Shown here one piece after another: positions 36,507 through 45,749 of a DNA stretch of 64,000 nucleotides (positions are counted from its first letter, which is position 1; every line of letters starts with the position of its first letter). The position numbers and the translations under genes are program-made. The notes under the pieces are model-generated. The model was given only the letters and a program-made list of their open reading frames with translations, searched no databases and was not told the DNA's origin. Location: assembly GCA_958369225.1 (NCBI GenBank), contig CATXID010000001.1, forward strand, positions 186,001 through 250,000. The letters run 5' to 3'. The stretch comes from an uncultured Collinsella sp. Lineage in GTDB: Bacteria; Actinomycetota; Coriobacteriia; Coriobacteriales; Coriobacteriaceae.

Positions 36507-38555
36507 TTAGCGCTTGCTGCGCTCGGCGAGACGGTGCTCTACCTTGGTGACGATGTGGATGAGCGGAATCGTCACGACCAGATAGTAAAGTGCGGCGCAA
36601 ATGTAGGGCGTAATGTTGCCCGTGGTGGCCGTGAGGTTTTTGGAGAAGAGCATGAGCTCCATGACGCCAACGCTCGAAAGCAGTGACGTGTCCTTGTACA
36701 GCATAACGAACTCGCTGGTCATAGTCGGTATAACGCAACGTACGGCCTGCGGGATCACGATGCGCGACATAACTTGGGACCAAGTCATGCCAAGCGAGTA
36801 GGCGGCTTCCGCTTGACCATGTGGCACGCTCTCGATGCCGGCGCGGAAAATTTCGGCAAGATAGGCCGAGCAGTTGATGGCGAGCACGCCAACGCCGAGC
36901 GGCAGATTGGGCACGTTGAGACCGATCATAGGGAACCCAAAGAACGCAATGTAGATCTGCAGGAAGAGCGGGGTTCCACGCAGGACGTTGATGTATGTTA
37001 CGGCGATGCCGCGCAGCATACGACTATGACTGATTTTCATAAAGGCAAACAGCAAGCCGATGGGGATGGCGAGCGGAAAACCGATAGCGGTCACGGCAAG
37101 TGCTATGCCCCAGCCCTTAAAGAGCGAGGCGATTGAGGTGACGATAATCTGCGGCTTGCAGAACATGCCCAAAAACGGGTTGGAGTTCCACGCGGAAACC
37201 CAAGGCTGGGCATCGAGCCAGGCGACGATTTCTTGCACCATGGTGCTCTCCGAGACGCTGATGGTGGGGCTCTCGGGAAGATCTCGCTTGTCGCCGTCGG
37301 CGACATAGCTGCCGGTGACGGCATAGGCGCCCGCGTTGCTCGGGAATACGACGTCGGGGACGACAACGCGAATCTGTGAGCCGGCGGCGACGAGATCGGC
37401 GAACTTGATGACGAGCTTTGAGCCGTTCAGCGAGCACGATGCCTTGACACCCGTCTGGTTCAGTCCGTCGAGCAGCGTGACCTTAACATCGGTGCTTTCA
37501 AACGATCCGCCCTCGGGCAGCTCAAGCTCAATTTGCGAAACGTCGCCCTCGTCGCTACCCGTTGTCGCTTCCCAGGTCAGGCGGGTTGCGATGCCGCCGA
37601 GCACGCCGTTACCGCCGTCTTCGTTTGACTTGGCGGTCGCCGAGGTGACGGCGAGTGAAGCGTCCGTCGCGTCGTCTGATCTCGAGGCATCCTCGTTATC
37701 GGACCCGCTCGTGGGTGCCATGCCAAACCACTTCTCGTACAGCTTGTCATAGGCACCGGAGCTCTTGATCTTGGCAAGGGCATCGTTGATGGCCTGTGTC
37801 AGCTCGGGGTTGTCTTTAGAGACGGCAATGCCAAACTGCTCGCCCGTCGGAACCTCTTTGATGATCTCCATACCGGTAAAGGAGTTCGAAACCATCCACT
37901 GCTCAACGGGAAGATCGCATACGACCGCCTGGCACTGACCACTCATGACGGCGGTGAAGGCTGCCGTCCAGTCGTCAAAGTTGACGGTGGTTGCCTGCGG
38001 CAGGTTCTCGATTGCCCACTCCTCGGACGTGGTACCCGACTGCACGGCAATTTTGACGCCCGGTGCGTTGAGGCTATCGACCGTGTCGTATCCAGTGTTC
38101 TTTGCAACTGCGACGCCCTGGTTGGAGTCGATATAGGGGTCGGTGAAGTCGACCTCTTCCTTGCGCTCGTCGGTAATCGTGATGTTACATGCGCCGACAT
38201 CGGTCTTTACACCCTGTTTGACCATGGGGATAATGCCGTCGAACTTTTGCGCCGGCAAGTAGTTGAGCTCCAGACCGAGCTCGTCTGCGATCATGCCCAT
38301 GAGCTCATAGGTAAAGCCCTGGTCTTCGCCGGAATCGTTGACGTATTCAAACGGGGGTGTGGCCAAGTCACTTGCGACGGTGAGCTTGCCATTCTCGACG
38401 AGTGTGTAGGTGCTCGAGGCGTTCTGGGAGGACGAACAGCCGCTCGCGCCGATGATGGTGGCAAGGGTCACAACGACCGTCGCGAAGGCGCAGACGATGT
38501 GCCGGGTCAACTGGACATGTGCCGAGCGGTGGCGACGTTCGAAGTGTCGTTTCAT
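36507..38555 (-). CDS. Amino-acid ABC transporter: substrate-binding protein fused to permease, with an extra beta-rich domain between
   Basis: 682 residues. An N-terminal lipoprotein signal is visible (lipobox-like IGASGC at ~39). About 50-270 is a class-3 amino-acid binding protein (LATPPFEYVNDSGEDQGFTY, DPYIDSNQGVAVAKNTGYDT). About 275-435 is a beta-strand-rich domain of unknown type. About 455-680 is a polar amino-acid permease (RGTPLFLQIYIAFFG, then the EAA-like loop EAAYSLGMTWSQVMSRIVIP). The receptor is therefore tethered outside next to its own channel. No ATPase gene lies nearby. The start at 38555 follows AAGGA. Confidence 0.88.
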   Translation of the reverse strand: MKRHFERRHRSAHVQLTRHIVCAFATVVVTLATIIGASGCSSSQNASSTYTLVENGKLTVASDLATPPFEYVNDSGEDQGFTYELMGMIADELGLELNYLPAQKFDGIIPMVKQGVKTDVGACNITITDERKEEVDFTDPYIDSNQGVAVAKNTGYDTVDSLNAPGVKIAVQSGTTSEEWAIENLPQATTVNFDDWTAAFTAVMSGQCQAVVCDLPVEQWMVSNSFTGMEIIKEVPTGEQFGIAVSKDNPELTQAINDALAKIKSSGAYDKLYEKWFGMAPTSGSDNEDASRSDDATDASLAVTSATAKSNEDGGNGVLGGIATRLTWEATTGSDEGDVSQIELELPEGGSFESTDVKVTLLDGLNQTGVKASCSLNGSKLVIKFADLVAAGSQIRVVVPDVVFPSNAGAYAVTGSYVADGDKRDLPESPTISVSESTMVQEIVAWLDAQPWVSAWNSNPFLGMFCKPQIIVTSIASLFKGWGIALAVTAIGFPLAIPIGLLFAFMKISHSRMLRGIAVTYINVLRGTPLFLQIYIAFFGFPMIGLNVPNLPLGVGVLAINCSAYLAEIFRAGIESVPHGQAEAAYSLGMTWSQVMSRIVIPQAVRCVIPTMTSEFVMLYKDTSLLSSVGVMELMLFSKNLTATTGNITPYICAALYYLVVTIPLIHIVTKVEHRLAERSKR

Positions 38556-38839
38556 CTGGAATCCTTTGCTTGGGCATGATGGGTCGGCATTGTGAGTCAA
38601 TGAGGTACATCAAGACATTTGGATAAAGAATAGCACCCAGATTTCCCTGTTTTTACACGGGGTGGACACTGTTGTCATTTATTAACCCACGACACAGTCC
38701 ATGCAATTTTTTAGAAGGCTGCAGTGCGCGCAAGGTCAGGTGGCATATTAGGATGGTTGATAATACAGAATGTTTCATCGTTTCTGCCGCGGGACGTCTT
38801 TTGCCCTTTAAGGCTGAATTTAGCGAGAGAGGTCTTTGT

Positions 38840-40357
38840 ATGTCGAGTCCGACACAAGAGAAGCTAACTCTGATGCGCTATATAGAGTTGCTCGAGGAAG
38901 ATGACCTTGTTGTTTCCAAACCGAGCGCTTCGTGCGACCAGCGCATTGAGTTTGCGACTGATGACTCGCGCCAGGTGCGTCCGGGCACGTTGTTTGTCTG
39001 CAAGGGCCGCGCGTTTAAGCGCGAGTACCTGCTTTCGGCAATCGCCGATGGCGCCGTGGCCTACGTTTCCGAGGTCGATTACGATGTCGATGTTCCCGCG
39101 GTGATTGTGAGTGATATTCGTCGCACGCTCGCTGTGGTGGCAGATGCCTTTTATGGGCACCCGTCGGGTAAGGTGAAGGTCTGCGCCTTTACAGGCACCA
39201 AGGGCAAGTCGACCTGCAGCTTTTATCTGCGTGGCATTCTCGCCAACGAGGCCAAGCTTACTGGTTGTCATCGACCCGCTCTTAATACGGGCATTGAGTT
39301 CGACGACGGCATCGAGGCAGGCCCTTCCAAACTGACGACCCCCGAATCCTTCCTGCTGCAGTCTCGCATCGCGCATGCTGCGGAGGCGGGTGCCCCGTGG
39401 CTGGTTATGGAGGCATCGAGCCAGGGCCTCAAATACGAGCGCACAGGCAAGATCGCCTTTGAAGTCGGCGCCTTTACCAATATCGGCGAGGATCACATTT
39501 CGCCGATTGAGCATCCGACACTCGAGGATTACTTTGCCAGCAAGCTCAAAATCTTCTCGCAGAGCCGTTTTGCCGTGGTCAATCTCGATATGGATAAGGT
39601 CGATCGTGTGCTCGAGGCGGCATCTCGTTGCGAGCGCACGGTGACGTTCTCCCTGACCGACGAGCGTGCCGACGTGCTTGCGCTGGCGATTCGTAATGGC
39701 GACTGCGGCGTGGTGGCAACGGTGCGCACGCCCCGCTTTACGCGCGACATTGTGATTCCCACGCCGGTTAAGTTCAATGTGTCCAACGCGCTTGCCGCTA
39801 TTGCCTGCGCCGAGGCCCTGGGCATTTCCGAAGAGGGTATCGTCCATGGCTTTGAGGGCGTTTTCGTTCCCGGCCGTATGGAGCTCTATCCGTCCGTATC
39901 GGGCAAAATCTTGGGCGTCGTCGATTTCGCACATAACGGCATGAGCCTCGAGACACTCCTGCGTGACCTGCGCGAGAACTATCCCGAGCGCGAGCTGGCG
40001 GTTGTATTTGGCGCTACGGGCGGTAAGGGTGTCGACCGACGCACCACGATGGGCATCGCCGCTGGCAAGTATGCCGACCGAATCGTGATTACCGAGGATG
40101 ATCCCGGCCCCGAGGATGTCGAGGATATTTGCGCCGAGATCGCGCGTAACGTTCAGGCGCAGGGAAATGATAACTGGCAAATCGTGACTGATCGCGTTGC
40201 CGCTATCGAGACTGCCGTGCGCGAAACCGTCCGTCCTGCCGTGGTCATCGTGACCGGTAAGGGCGAGGAAGAGCGTATGCTGCGCAAGAACGGACCCGAG
40301 CCTTGTGAGCGCGACGGTTCGATTCTCAAGCGCACCCTTGCAGCGTACGACGCCTAG
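38840..40357 (+). CDS. MurE-like Mur ligase
   Basis: 505 residues with the three-domain Mur ligase plan. It has an N-terminal UDP-binding domain (RIEFATDDSRQVRPGTLFVC), an ATP loop with TGTKGKST in place of the commoner GTNGKT, MEASSQGLKYERT, and a C-terminal domain (VVDFAHNGMSLETLLRDLRE). The DNPR motif that selects meso-diaminopimelate in MurE is replaced by TEDDPGPEDV. The amino acid added is therefore probably not DAP (lysine or ornithine are possible). The start at 38840 follows GAGAGAGG. Confidence 0.82.
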   Translation: MSSPTQEKLTLMRYIELLEEDDLVVSKPSASCDQRIEFATDDSRQVRPGTLFVCKGRAFKREYLLSAIADGAVAYVSEVDYDVDVPAVIVSDIRRTLAVVADAFYGHPSGKVKVCAFTGTKGKSTCSFYLRGILANEAKLTGCHRPALNTGIEFDDGIEAGPSKLTTPESFLLQSRIAHAAEAGAPWLVMEASSQGLKYERTGKIAFEVGAFTNIGEDHISPIEHPTLEDYFASKLKIFSQSRFAVVNLDMDKVDRVLEAASRCERTVTFSLTDERADVLALAIRNGDCGVVATVRTPRFTRDIVIPTPVKFNVSNALAAIACAEALGISEEGIVHGFEGVFVPGRMELYPSVSGKILGVVDFAHNGMSLETLLRDLRENYPERELAVVFGATGGKGVDRRTTMGIAAGKYADRIVITEDDPGPEDVEDICAEIARNVQAQGNDNWQIVTDRVAAIETAVRETVRPAVVIVTGKGEEERMLRKNGPEPCERDGSILKRTLAAYDA

Positions 40358-40387
40358 ACCAAGCCCCTTCTACGTAATGGAGTGACC

Positions 40388-41299
40388 ATGTTCCACAATA
40401 CCCTGCCGACCGTCGCTGAGCTTTCGGGCGAGATGCGCGAGCGCCTTGCCAAGGTTAAGTACGTCTTTACCGACCTGGACGCCACCATGCTCGCGCCCGG
40501 CTCGTGCGTGCTGCGCGACAACGACGGCAACCCCTCGACCAAGCTCGTCGAGGCTGTCGTGGCACTTGCCCGCGCCGGCATTCAGGTGGTTCCCACCTCG
40601 GGCCGCAACCGTACCATGATCCACGAGGATGCGCGCGTGCTCGGCCTCAACTCCTACATCGGCGAGATGGGCGGCCTGGTCATGTATGATCTCAAGGCCA
40701 ACGATTGGGAGTATCTGACCGGCGATATGCCCTACGACCCCGCCTGCGGCCTCACGCCGCATCAGGTGATCGAGCAGACCGGCGTGTGCGAGAAGATTCT
40801 CGCCCGCTGGCCGCATAAGATCGAGTACCACAATGACATGTCGACTGGCTACAAGTACCGCGAGGTCACCGTCGGCATGCGCGGCGATGTGCCCGACGAC
40901 GAGGTCCAGGCCATCCTGGACGAGGCCGGCTGCGGCCTGGTCTGGGCCTGTAACGGTCACCTGACGCATCTGTCCAAGCCGACGACGCTCGAGCTCGAAC
41001 GCGTCGAGGATGGCCGCGCGTTTAACATCAATCCCGCCGGCCTCAACAAGGGCGTTGCCATCGCACGTTTCTGTGAGCACCTGGGTATCGAGCGCGAGGA
41101 GACGCTGGCGCTCGGCGATTCCGAGTCCGACTTTTACATGGCTGACCACGTGGGCACGTTCTGCCTGGTCGAGAACGGTTTGACCAGCGCCGGCGCGCCT
41201 GAGTTCCTGGATACCTGCGATAATGCCTACGTCACGCGCGGAAAGATTGTCGACGGCTGGGCGGCAACGGCAGAGCTGCTCGTCGCGGTTCGTTCGTAG
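40388..41299 (+). CDS. HAD superfamily (Cof-type) hydrolase
   Basis: 303 residues. The catalytic DxD is in VFTDLDATMLAPGS, the second motif Ser/Thr in VVPTSGRNRTMI, and the third/fourth motifs in LALGDSESDFYMADH. A long type-C2 cap separates motifs 2 and 3. It is probably a sugar- or cofactor-phosphate phosphatase; the substrate is unknown. ATG at 40388 is preferred to GTG at 40382 because GGAG then sits 6 bases upstream. It lies 30 bases after the Mur ligase. Confidence 0.85.
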   Translation: MFHNTLPTVAELSGEMRERLAKVKYVFTDLDATMLAPGSCVLRDNDGNPSTKLVEAVVALARAGIQVVPTSGRNRTMIHEDARVLGLNSYIGEMGGLVMYDLKANDWEYLTGDMPYDPACGLTPHQVIEQTGVCEKILARWPHKIEYHNDMSTGYKYREVTVGMRGDVPDDEVQAILDEAGCGLVWACNGHLTHLSKPTTLELERVEDGRAFNINPAGLNKGVAIARFCEHLGIEREETLALGDSESDFYMADHVGTFCLVENGLTSAGAPEFLDTCDNAYVTRGKIVDGWAATAELLVAVRS

Positions 41300-41352
41300 C
41301 GCGGCCCTATCGTTCTGAGCCATATCTTTTCGAGAGAGAATCTGGTGAGGTA

Positions 41353-42237
41353 ATGTCCGATATCGAGAATCTGGCTGGCGACACACGCCCCATTGGCGTA
41401 TTCGACTCGGGACTGGGTGGTCTGACGGTTGCGCGCGCGATTGCGACGGCGTTGCCGCACGAGTCCGTCTACTACTTTGGCGACACCAAGCGCTGCCCTT
41501 ACGGCACCCGCACCGAGGACGAGGTGCGCTCGTTTGCACTGCAGGCGGGCCGTTGGCTGTCGAAGCACGACGTCAAGATCATGGTCATCGCCTGCAATAC
41601 GGCGACCGCTGCGGCCTTGCGTTTGGCCCAGCAGGTGCTCGACGTCCCCGTCATCGGTGTGATCGCACCTGGCGCACGCGCGGCAATTAACAGCACCCGC
41701 ACGCGCCGGGTGGGCGTGCTCGCCACCAACCTCACCATTCGCTCAGGCGCTTACACGCGTGCCATTCAGGACCTGGATGCCGGCGTCGACGTATACGGCT
41801 GCCCTGCCTCGAGCTTTGTAGAGGTCGTTGAGCACGAGCTCGCCTCGGGCGCGCATCTGCAAGAGCAGTGGCTCGAGAACGAGGACATCTTTGATACGCC
41901 TGCCGTACGCGCGCTGGTCGGCGCCACGGTTGAACCGCTGCGCGACCACGGCATCGATACCGTGGTACTCGGCTGCACGCATTTTCCGCTGCTCGTGGGG
42001 CCTATTCGCCATGCGCTGGGTCCCGGAGTGCGCGTGGTGAGCTCCGCCGAGGAGACCACGCGCGAGCTGACCGATATTCTCACGCGCCGCGAGCAGCTGG
42101 CGGGCGACGCAGCCGAGCCGCAGCATCGTTTTGCAACGACGGCCGATAACATTGCCGAGTTTGCGGTGGCGGGCAGCTTTATCTTTGGCCAGCCGCTCAA
42201 GAGCATTGAGCATATCGATATCGACGAACTGAAATAG
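41353..42237 (+). CDS. murI: Glutamate racemase
   Basis: 294 residues. It converts L- to D-glutamate for peptidoglycan. The two catalytic cysteines are visible in IACNTATAAAL and LGCTHFPLLVGP. GVFDSGLGGLTVARAI and YFGDTKRCPYG are diagnostic. It leads the murI-rph-rdgB-dtd run, a gene order also seen in firmicutes and actinobacteria. Confidence 0.96.
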   Translation: MSDIENLAGDTRPIGVFDSGLGGLTVARAIATALPHESVYYFGDTKRCPYGTRTEDEVRSFALQAGRWLSKHDVKIMVIACNTATAAALRLAQQVLDVPVIGVIAPGARAAINSTRTRRVGVLATNLTIRSGAYTRAIQDLDAGVDVYGCPASSFVEVVEHELASGAHLQEQWLENEDIFDTPAVRALVGATVEPLRDHGIDTVVLGCTHFPLLVGPIRHALGPGVRVVSSAEETTRELTDILTRREQLAGDAAEPQHRFATTADNIAEFAVAGSFIFGQPLKSIEHIDIDELK

Positions 42238-42292
42238 ATATAAGGTCACCGACCAAAGGCTCACTTTCACCTTTTGCCGAAAGGATTTTTCT

Positions 42293-43018
42293 ATGGAGTA
42301 TATGCAGGTCAATCGCGCCAACGGCCGCGCCGCCGATGAGCTGCGCCCCATCAAGCTTACCCGCGGCGTCATGAAGCACGCCCACGGTTCGTGCCTGGCC
42401 GAGTTTGGCGATACGCGCGTGCTGTGCGCTGCCACCATCGAGGAGGGCGTGCCGGGCTGGCGCAAGGGCGCCAAGGCCGGTTGGGTAACGGCGGAGTACG
42501 CCATGCTGCCGGCATCGACCGGCAAGCGCTGCAAGCGCGAGCACGCCAACCGCAAGGGTCGCTCCATGGAGATTGAGCGTTTGATCGGCCGTAGCCTGCG
42601 CACCGTCGTCAACATGAAGGCGCTCGGCGAGTACACCGTCACCGTCGACTGCGATGTGATTCAGGCAGACGGCGGTACGCGAACGGCGAGCATTACCGGC
42701 GCTTGGGTGGCGTTGCACGACGCCCTTGCCATGTGGGTCGAGGCGGGTAAGCTCGAGCGCATCCCGCTCACGGGCCAGGTTGCTGCGATTTCCATGGGTG
42801 TTGTCGACGGCAACACCCTGCTCGACCTGGATTATTCCGAGGACAGCCACGCCGAGGTCGACATGAACCTTGTCGCCACCGATACCGGTGAGATGATCGA
42901 GCTCCAGGGCACTGGCGAGCAAGCGCCCTTCGACCGCAAGCGCCTCAATGCCCTGCTCGATTTGGGTGACAAGGGCATTGCCGAGCTCATCGAGCTCCAG
43001 CGCCAAGCCCTCGCCTAA
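42293..43018 (+). CDS. rph: Ribonuclease PH
   Basis: 241 residues, a phosphorolytic 3' exonuclease trimming tRNA ends. Landmarks include RANGRAADELRPIKLTRG, AEYAMLPASTGKRCKREHAN, and DCDVIQADGGTRTASITGA, with the phosphate-binding Arg-Ala region. AAAGGA lies upstream of ATG. The TAA stop is the first part of the 53-nt element also found after asp23. Confidence 0.96.
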   Translation: MEYMQVNRANGRAADELRPIKLTRGVMKHAHGSCLAEFGDTRVLCAATIEEGVPGWRKGAKAGWVTAEYAMLPASTGKRCKREHANRKGRSMEIERLIGRSLRTVVNMKALGEYTVTVDCDVIQADGGTRTASITGAWVALHDALAMWVEAGKLERIPLTGQVAAISMGVVDGNTLLDLDYSEDSHAEVDMNLVATDTGEMIELQGTGEQAPFDRKRLNALLDLGDKGIAELIELQRQALA

Positions 43019-43068
43019 CCTGCCAAAAAGGGATGTTAATTTTGGCGGGTTTTATCTGCGGAAACGCC
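43017..43068 (+). repeat. Stop-codon-anchored 53-nt hairpin element, copy 2
   Basis: It begins in the rph stop codon. CCAAAA with TTTTGG forms the first hairpin. GCGGGT with ATCTGC keeps the second by G-U pairs where copy 1 has Watson-Crick pairs. It matches 14854-14907 at about 46 of 53 positions. Confidence 0.75.
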
Positions 43069-43086
43069 GATAGATAAGGTTGATGC

Positions 43087-43129
43087 CACATGAAAGGGGA
43101 GACACCGAAGGGTCAGTCCCTTTCATGTG
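43087..43129 (+). repeat. Hairpin CACATGAAAGGG / CCCTTTCATGTG
   Basis: A perfect 12-bp inverted repeat (43087-43098 with 43118-43129) with a 19-nt loop, just upstream of the rdgB ribosome site. The AAAGGGGA...TCCCTTT core resembles the GGGGAC family. Confidence 0.65.
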
Positions 43130-43158
43130 ACTTTGCTATACGGACAAGGAGACCACTC

Positions 43159-43800
43159 ATGGCACTTGAGAAGATCGACATCGACACCCTCGACCCGGCG
43201 GCGACCATCGTCGTGGCAACGGGCAACGCCCATAAGCTCATCGAGATCGAGGCCATTTTGGGCAAGGTTATGCCCGAGGTGCGCTTTGTGGCGCTCGGCC
43301 AGCTGGGTGATTTTGAGGACCCCGAGGAAAACGGCACGACGTTTTTGGAGAACGCCATCATCAAGGCGCAGGCTGCCGTCGAAGAGACGGGGCTCATGGC
43401 CATTGCCGACGATTCGGGCCTGGTCGTTGACGCGCTGGACGGTGAGCCCGGTGTGTATAGCGCGCGCTACGCGGGCGTTCACGGCGACGATGCCGCCAAC
43501 AATGCCAAGCTGCTCGTGAATCTGGAGGGCGTGGCCGACGAGGATCGCACCGCGCGCTTTATGAGCGTCGTCGCGCTCATTGACACGGACGGTTTGGTCA
43601 CCTATGGTGAGGGCGCCTGCGAGGGCGTTATCGCACACGAGGGTCGCGGCGATCACGGCTTTGGCTACGACCCGCTGTTCCTGCCGGTCGACACGCCGGG
43701 CAAGACCATGGCCGAGCTGACGGCGGACGAGAAGAACGCCATCAGCCATCGATTCCATGCGCTCGAGCACCTATCCGCCAAACTGACGGGCGAGGAGTAG
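43159..43800 (+). CDS. rdgB: dITP/XTP pyrophosphatase (RdgB/HAM1)
   Basis: 213 residues. It removes deaminated purine nucleotides from the pool. Motifs include VVATGNAHKLIEIEAIL, FLENAIIKAQAAVEETG, IADDSGLVVDALDGEPGVYS and FGYDPLFLP. The start at 43159 follows AAGGAG; a longer in-frame start at 43090 lies inside a hairpin. dtd begins 3 bases after the stop. Confidence 0.95.
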   Translation: MALEKIDIDTLDPAATIVVATGNAHKLIEIEAILGKVMPEVRFVALGQLGDFEDPEENGTTFLENAIIKAQAAVEETGLMAIADDSGLVVDALDGEPGVYSARYAGVHGDDAANNAKLLVNLEGVADEDRTARFMSVVALIDTDGLVTYGEGACEGVIAHEGRGDHGFGYDPLFLPVDTPGKTMAELTADEKNAISHRFHALEHLSAKLTGEE

Positions 43801-43803
43801 GCC

Positions 43804-44250
43804 GTGCGTGCGGTGGTGCAGCGCGTGCTCAACGCCGGCGTGACGGTCGACGGCGAGTGCGTGGGCAAAATTGGGCGCGGCTATCTGGTACTGCTGGGCG
43901 TGGGTCACGGCGACACGCGCGCCGAGGCCGATAAGCTGTGGGGCAAGCTCCGGGGCTTGCGCATTAACGAGGACGAGAACGGCAAGACCAACCTGGCACT
44001 TGCCGATGTCGACGGCGAGGTTCTCGTGGTGTCGCAGTTCACGCTGTTCGCCGATTGCCGTCACGGCCGCCGTCCATCGTTTACGGATGCCGGCGCCCCC
44101 GATGTCGCCAACGAGCTCTACGAGTACTTCCTGACGCTCGTTCGCCAAGATGTCGAACACGTGGCGCACGGCATCTTTGGCGCCGACATGAAGGTCGATC
44201 TCGTCAACGACGGCCCATTCACCATCGTCTTGGACACCGATAGTCTGTAA
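43804..44250 (+). CDS. dtd: D-aminoacyl-tRNA deacylase
   Basis: 148 residues. It hydrolyses D-amino acids from mischarged t[23 protein letters not shown] and [11 protein letters not shown] (the usual Gly-Pro motif) are diagnostic. The start is GTG, four bases after the rdgB stop, with GGCGAGGAG in the end of rdgB as ribosome site. The genes are translationally coupled. Confidence 0.94.
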   Translation: MRAVVQRVLNAGVTVDGECVGKIGRGYLVLLGVGHGDTRAEADKLWGKLRGLRINEDENGKTNLALADVDGEVLVVSQFTLFADCRHGRRPSFTDAGAPDVANELYEYFLTLVRQDVEHVAHGIFGADMKVDLVNDGPFTIVLDTDSL

Positions 44251-44285
44251 GTAGTCAATTTGGGACCGGGCTTTTTTAGCTACTT
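44249..44285 (+). repeat. GGGACGGGGCT-family intergenic repeat, copy 3
   Basis: It begins at the end of the dtd stop codon: AAGTAGTCAATTTGGGACCG, then GGCTTTTTTAGCTACTT. AAGTAG pairs with CTACTT. The T run could help terminate the murI-dtd transcript. Confidence 0.6.
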
Positions 44286-44313
44286 GCGTATGGCCACAAC
44301 AGGGTGCTATAGT
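44284..44313 (+). promoter_or_regulatory. Candidate promoter of veg-ispE
   Basis: TTGCGT (44284-44289) and TATAGT (44308-44313) with 18-base spacing, about 65 bases before the veg start. Confidence 0.5.
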
Positions 44314-44380
44314 ATTAGAGTTTTGTCTATCTTAGGGGTATTATCCCCTTTTTGAATTGCACCTTCTGGAGGCCCTGTTC

Positions 44381-44677
44381 ATGGAAGAGATGGAAGTCAA
44401 TCACGTCGACGACATCCACGAGAAGCTGACCGATATGGTGGGCGATCGCGTTAAGGTGAAGGCCAACATGGGCCGCACCCGCGTCGTCGAGCGCATGGGC
44501 ACCATCAAGAGCGTCCATCCGGCAGTCTTTATCGTCGAGGTCGACGAGCGCCGTGGCCGCAAGTCGCGTCAGTCCTACCAGTATATTGATGTTCTCACCG
44601 GCCAGGTCGAGCTGTTCGACCCCGAGAGCGGCGAGCACATTTTTACCCCGCTCGGCAATCAGCTCGAGGAGCACTAG
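44381..44677 (+). CDS. veg: Veg family (DUF1021) protein
   Basis: 98 residues. The core VKVKANMGRTRVVERMGTIK and PAVFIVEVDE...SYQYIDVLTGQVELF match the small firmicute Veg protein, linked there to biofilm gene control. An N-terminal helix and C-terminal tail (PESGEHIFTPLGNQLEEH) extend it slightly. It precedes ispE by 2 bases, the same pairing as in Bacillus. The start at 44381 has TGGAGG 8 bases upstream. Confidence 0.85.
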   Translation: MEEMEVNHVDDIHEKLTDMVGDRVKVKANMGRTRVVERMGTIKSVHPAVFIVEVDERRGRKSRQSYQYIDVLTGQVELFDPESGEHIFTPLGNQLEEH

Positions 44678-44679
44678 CG

Positions 44680-45576
44680 GTGACCGATTGGTCCCTGATC
44701 CTTTCCGCGCCGGCAAAGATCAACCTCTATCTGGGGGTTCATACCGAGCGTGACGACCGCGGCTACCATAAGGTCGATTCCCTGATGGCAGCCGTCGGTC
44801 TTGTCGATACCGTGACGGTTACGCCGGCACAGGCGCTGACCGTCCAGACGATTCCGACATCCGACTTTCCCATGCAAAAAAATACGGCGTATCGTGCGGC
44901 CGCTGCTATGGCCGAGCATTATGGTCGCGAAGCCAACGTCTGCATCACGATCGAGAAGCGCATCCCGTTGTGTGCCGGCCTGGGCGGTCCTTCGACGGAT
45001 GCCGCGGCGGTCATTGTCGCCTTGGCCGAGCTGTGGGGTATCGACCGCACCGATTCTGCGCTGGACGAGATTGCGCGTGGCATTGGCGCCGACGTGCCGT
45101 TCTTTTTGCATGCCAGCCCTGCATTTTACGTGGGTGGGGGAGACGTGCTGGCAACCGAGTACCCCGCACTACCCGCGACACCCGTCGTGCTGGTTAAGCC
45201 GCGCGAGGCAAGCGTTTCAACAATTGAAGCCTATCGACGTTTTGACGAGACCCCAGCGCCTGCGGACAAGCCCGGAGCGATCGCATCTGCCCTTCGCTCG
45301 GGAGACGCAGAGGCGGCCTACGCGCTCGTCCACAACAACCTGGGTGTCATTTCCGCGCAGATGGAGCCGCGGATTCAAACGGTGCTCGACTGGCTTCGTT
45401 CACAGGACGGTACCATTGCCGCAAACGTGTGCGGTTCGGGTGCCTGCTCGTTTGCTCTCTGCGATAGCGCCGCCACGGCAGCCAATCTCGCGGCGACGGC
45501 TCAACAAAACGGCTGGTGGGCTTATGCAACGGAGCTCGTTTCCGACACGGTTCGCATTGAAGCGCCAAAGAAGTAA
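44680..45576 (+). CDS. ispE: 4-diphosphocytidyl-2-C-methyl-D-erythritol kinase
   Basis: 298 residues, GHMP kinase of the MEP isoprenoid pathway. LSAPAKINLYLGVHTERDDR and the ATP loop PLCAGLGGPSTDAAAVIVAL are clear; the usual GLGGGSSDAA is slightly altered to GLGGPSTDAA. The C-terminal NVCGSGACSFALC is the third motif. GTG start, with GAGGAGC upstream inside veg. ispD and ispF are found 13 kb further on. Confidence 0.92.
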   Translation: MTDWSLILSAPAKINLYLGVHTERDDRGYHKVDSLMAAVGLVDTVTVTPAQALTVQTIPTSDFPMQKNTAYRAAAAMAEHYGREANVCITIEKRIPLCAGLGGPSTDAAAVIVALAELWGIDRTDSALDEIARGIGADVPFFLHASPAFYVGGGDVLATEYPALPATPVVLVKPREASVSTIEAYRRFDETPAPADKPGAIASALRSGDAEAAYALVHNNLGVISAQMEPRIQTVLDWLRSQDGTIAANVCGSGACSFALCDSAATAANLAATAQQNGWWAYATELVSDTVRIEAPKK

Positions 45577-45625
45577 AAATTTCTCTGGCACACGACGGAA
45601 ATCTTTGTTACTATAGTCGAGCTAA

Positions 45626-45702
45626 CGGGTTGTGGCTCAGTTTGGTAGAGCACTGCGTTCGGGACGCAGGGGTCGCTGGTTCAAATCCAGTCAACCCGAC
45701 CA
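45626..45702 (+). tRNA. tRNA-Pro (anticodon CGG)
   Basis: Acceptor CGGGTTG pairs with CAACCCG. The anticodon arm is CTGCG-TTCGGGA-CGCAG, giving CGG. The T arm contains GGTTCAAATCC. CCA is encoded (45700-45702). A strong terminator follows within 12 bases. Confidence 0.96.
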
Positions 45703-45713
45703 GAGCATGAGGA

Positions 45714-45741
45714 GGGACCGCTTCTTGCGGTCCCTTTTTTT
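45714..45741 (+). terminator. Terminator of tRNA-Pro
   Basis: Perfect 8-bp stem GGGACCGC/GCGGTCCC with 5-nt loop and seven T. Confidence 0.93.
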
Positions 45742-45749
45742 AGCTATTG

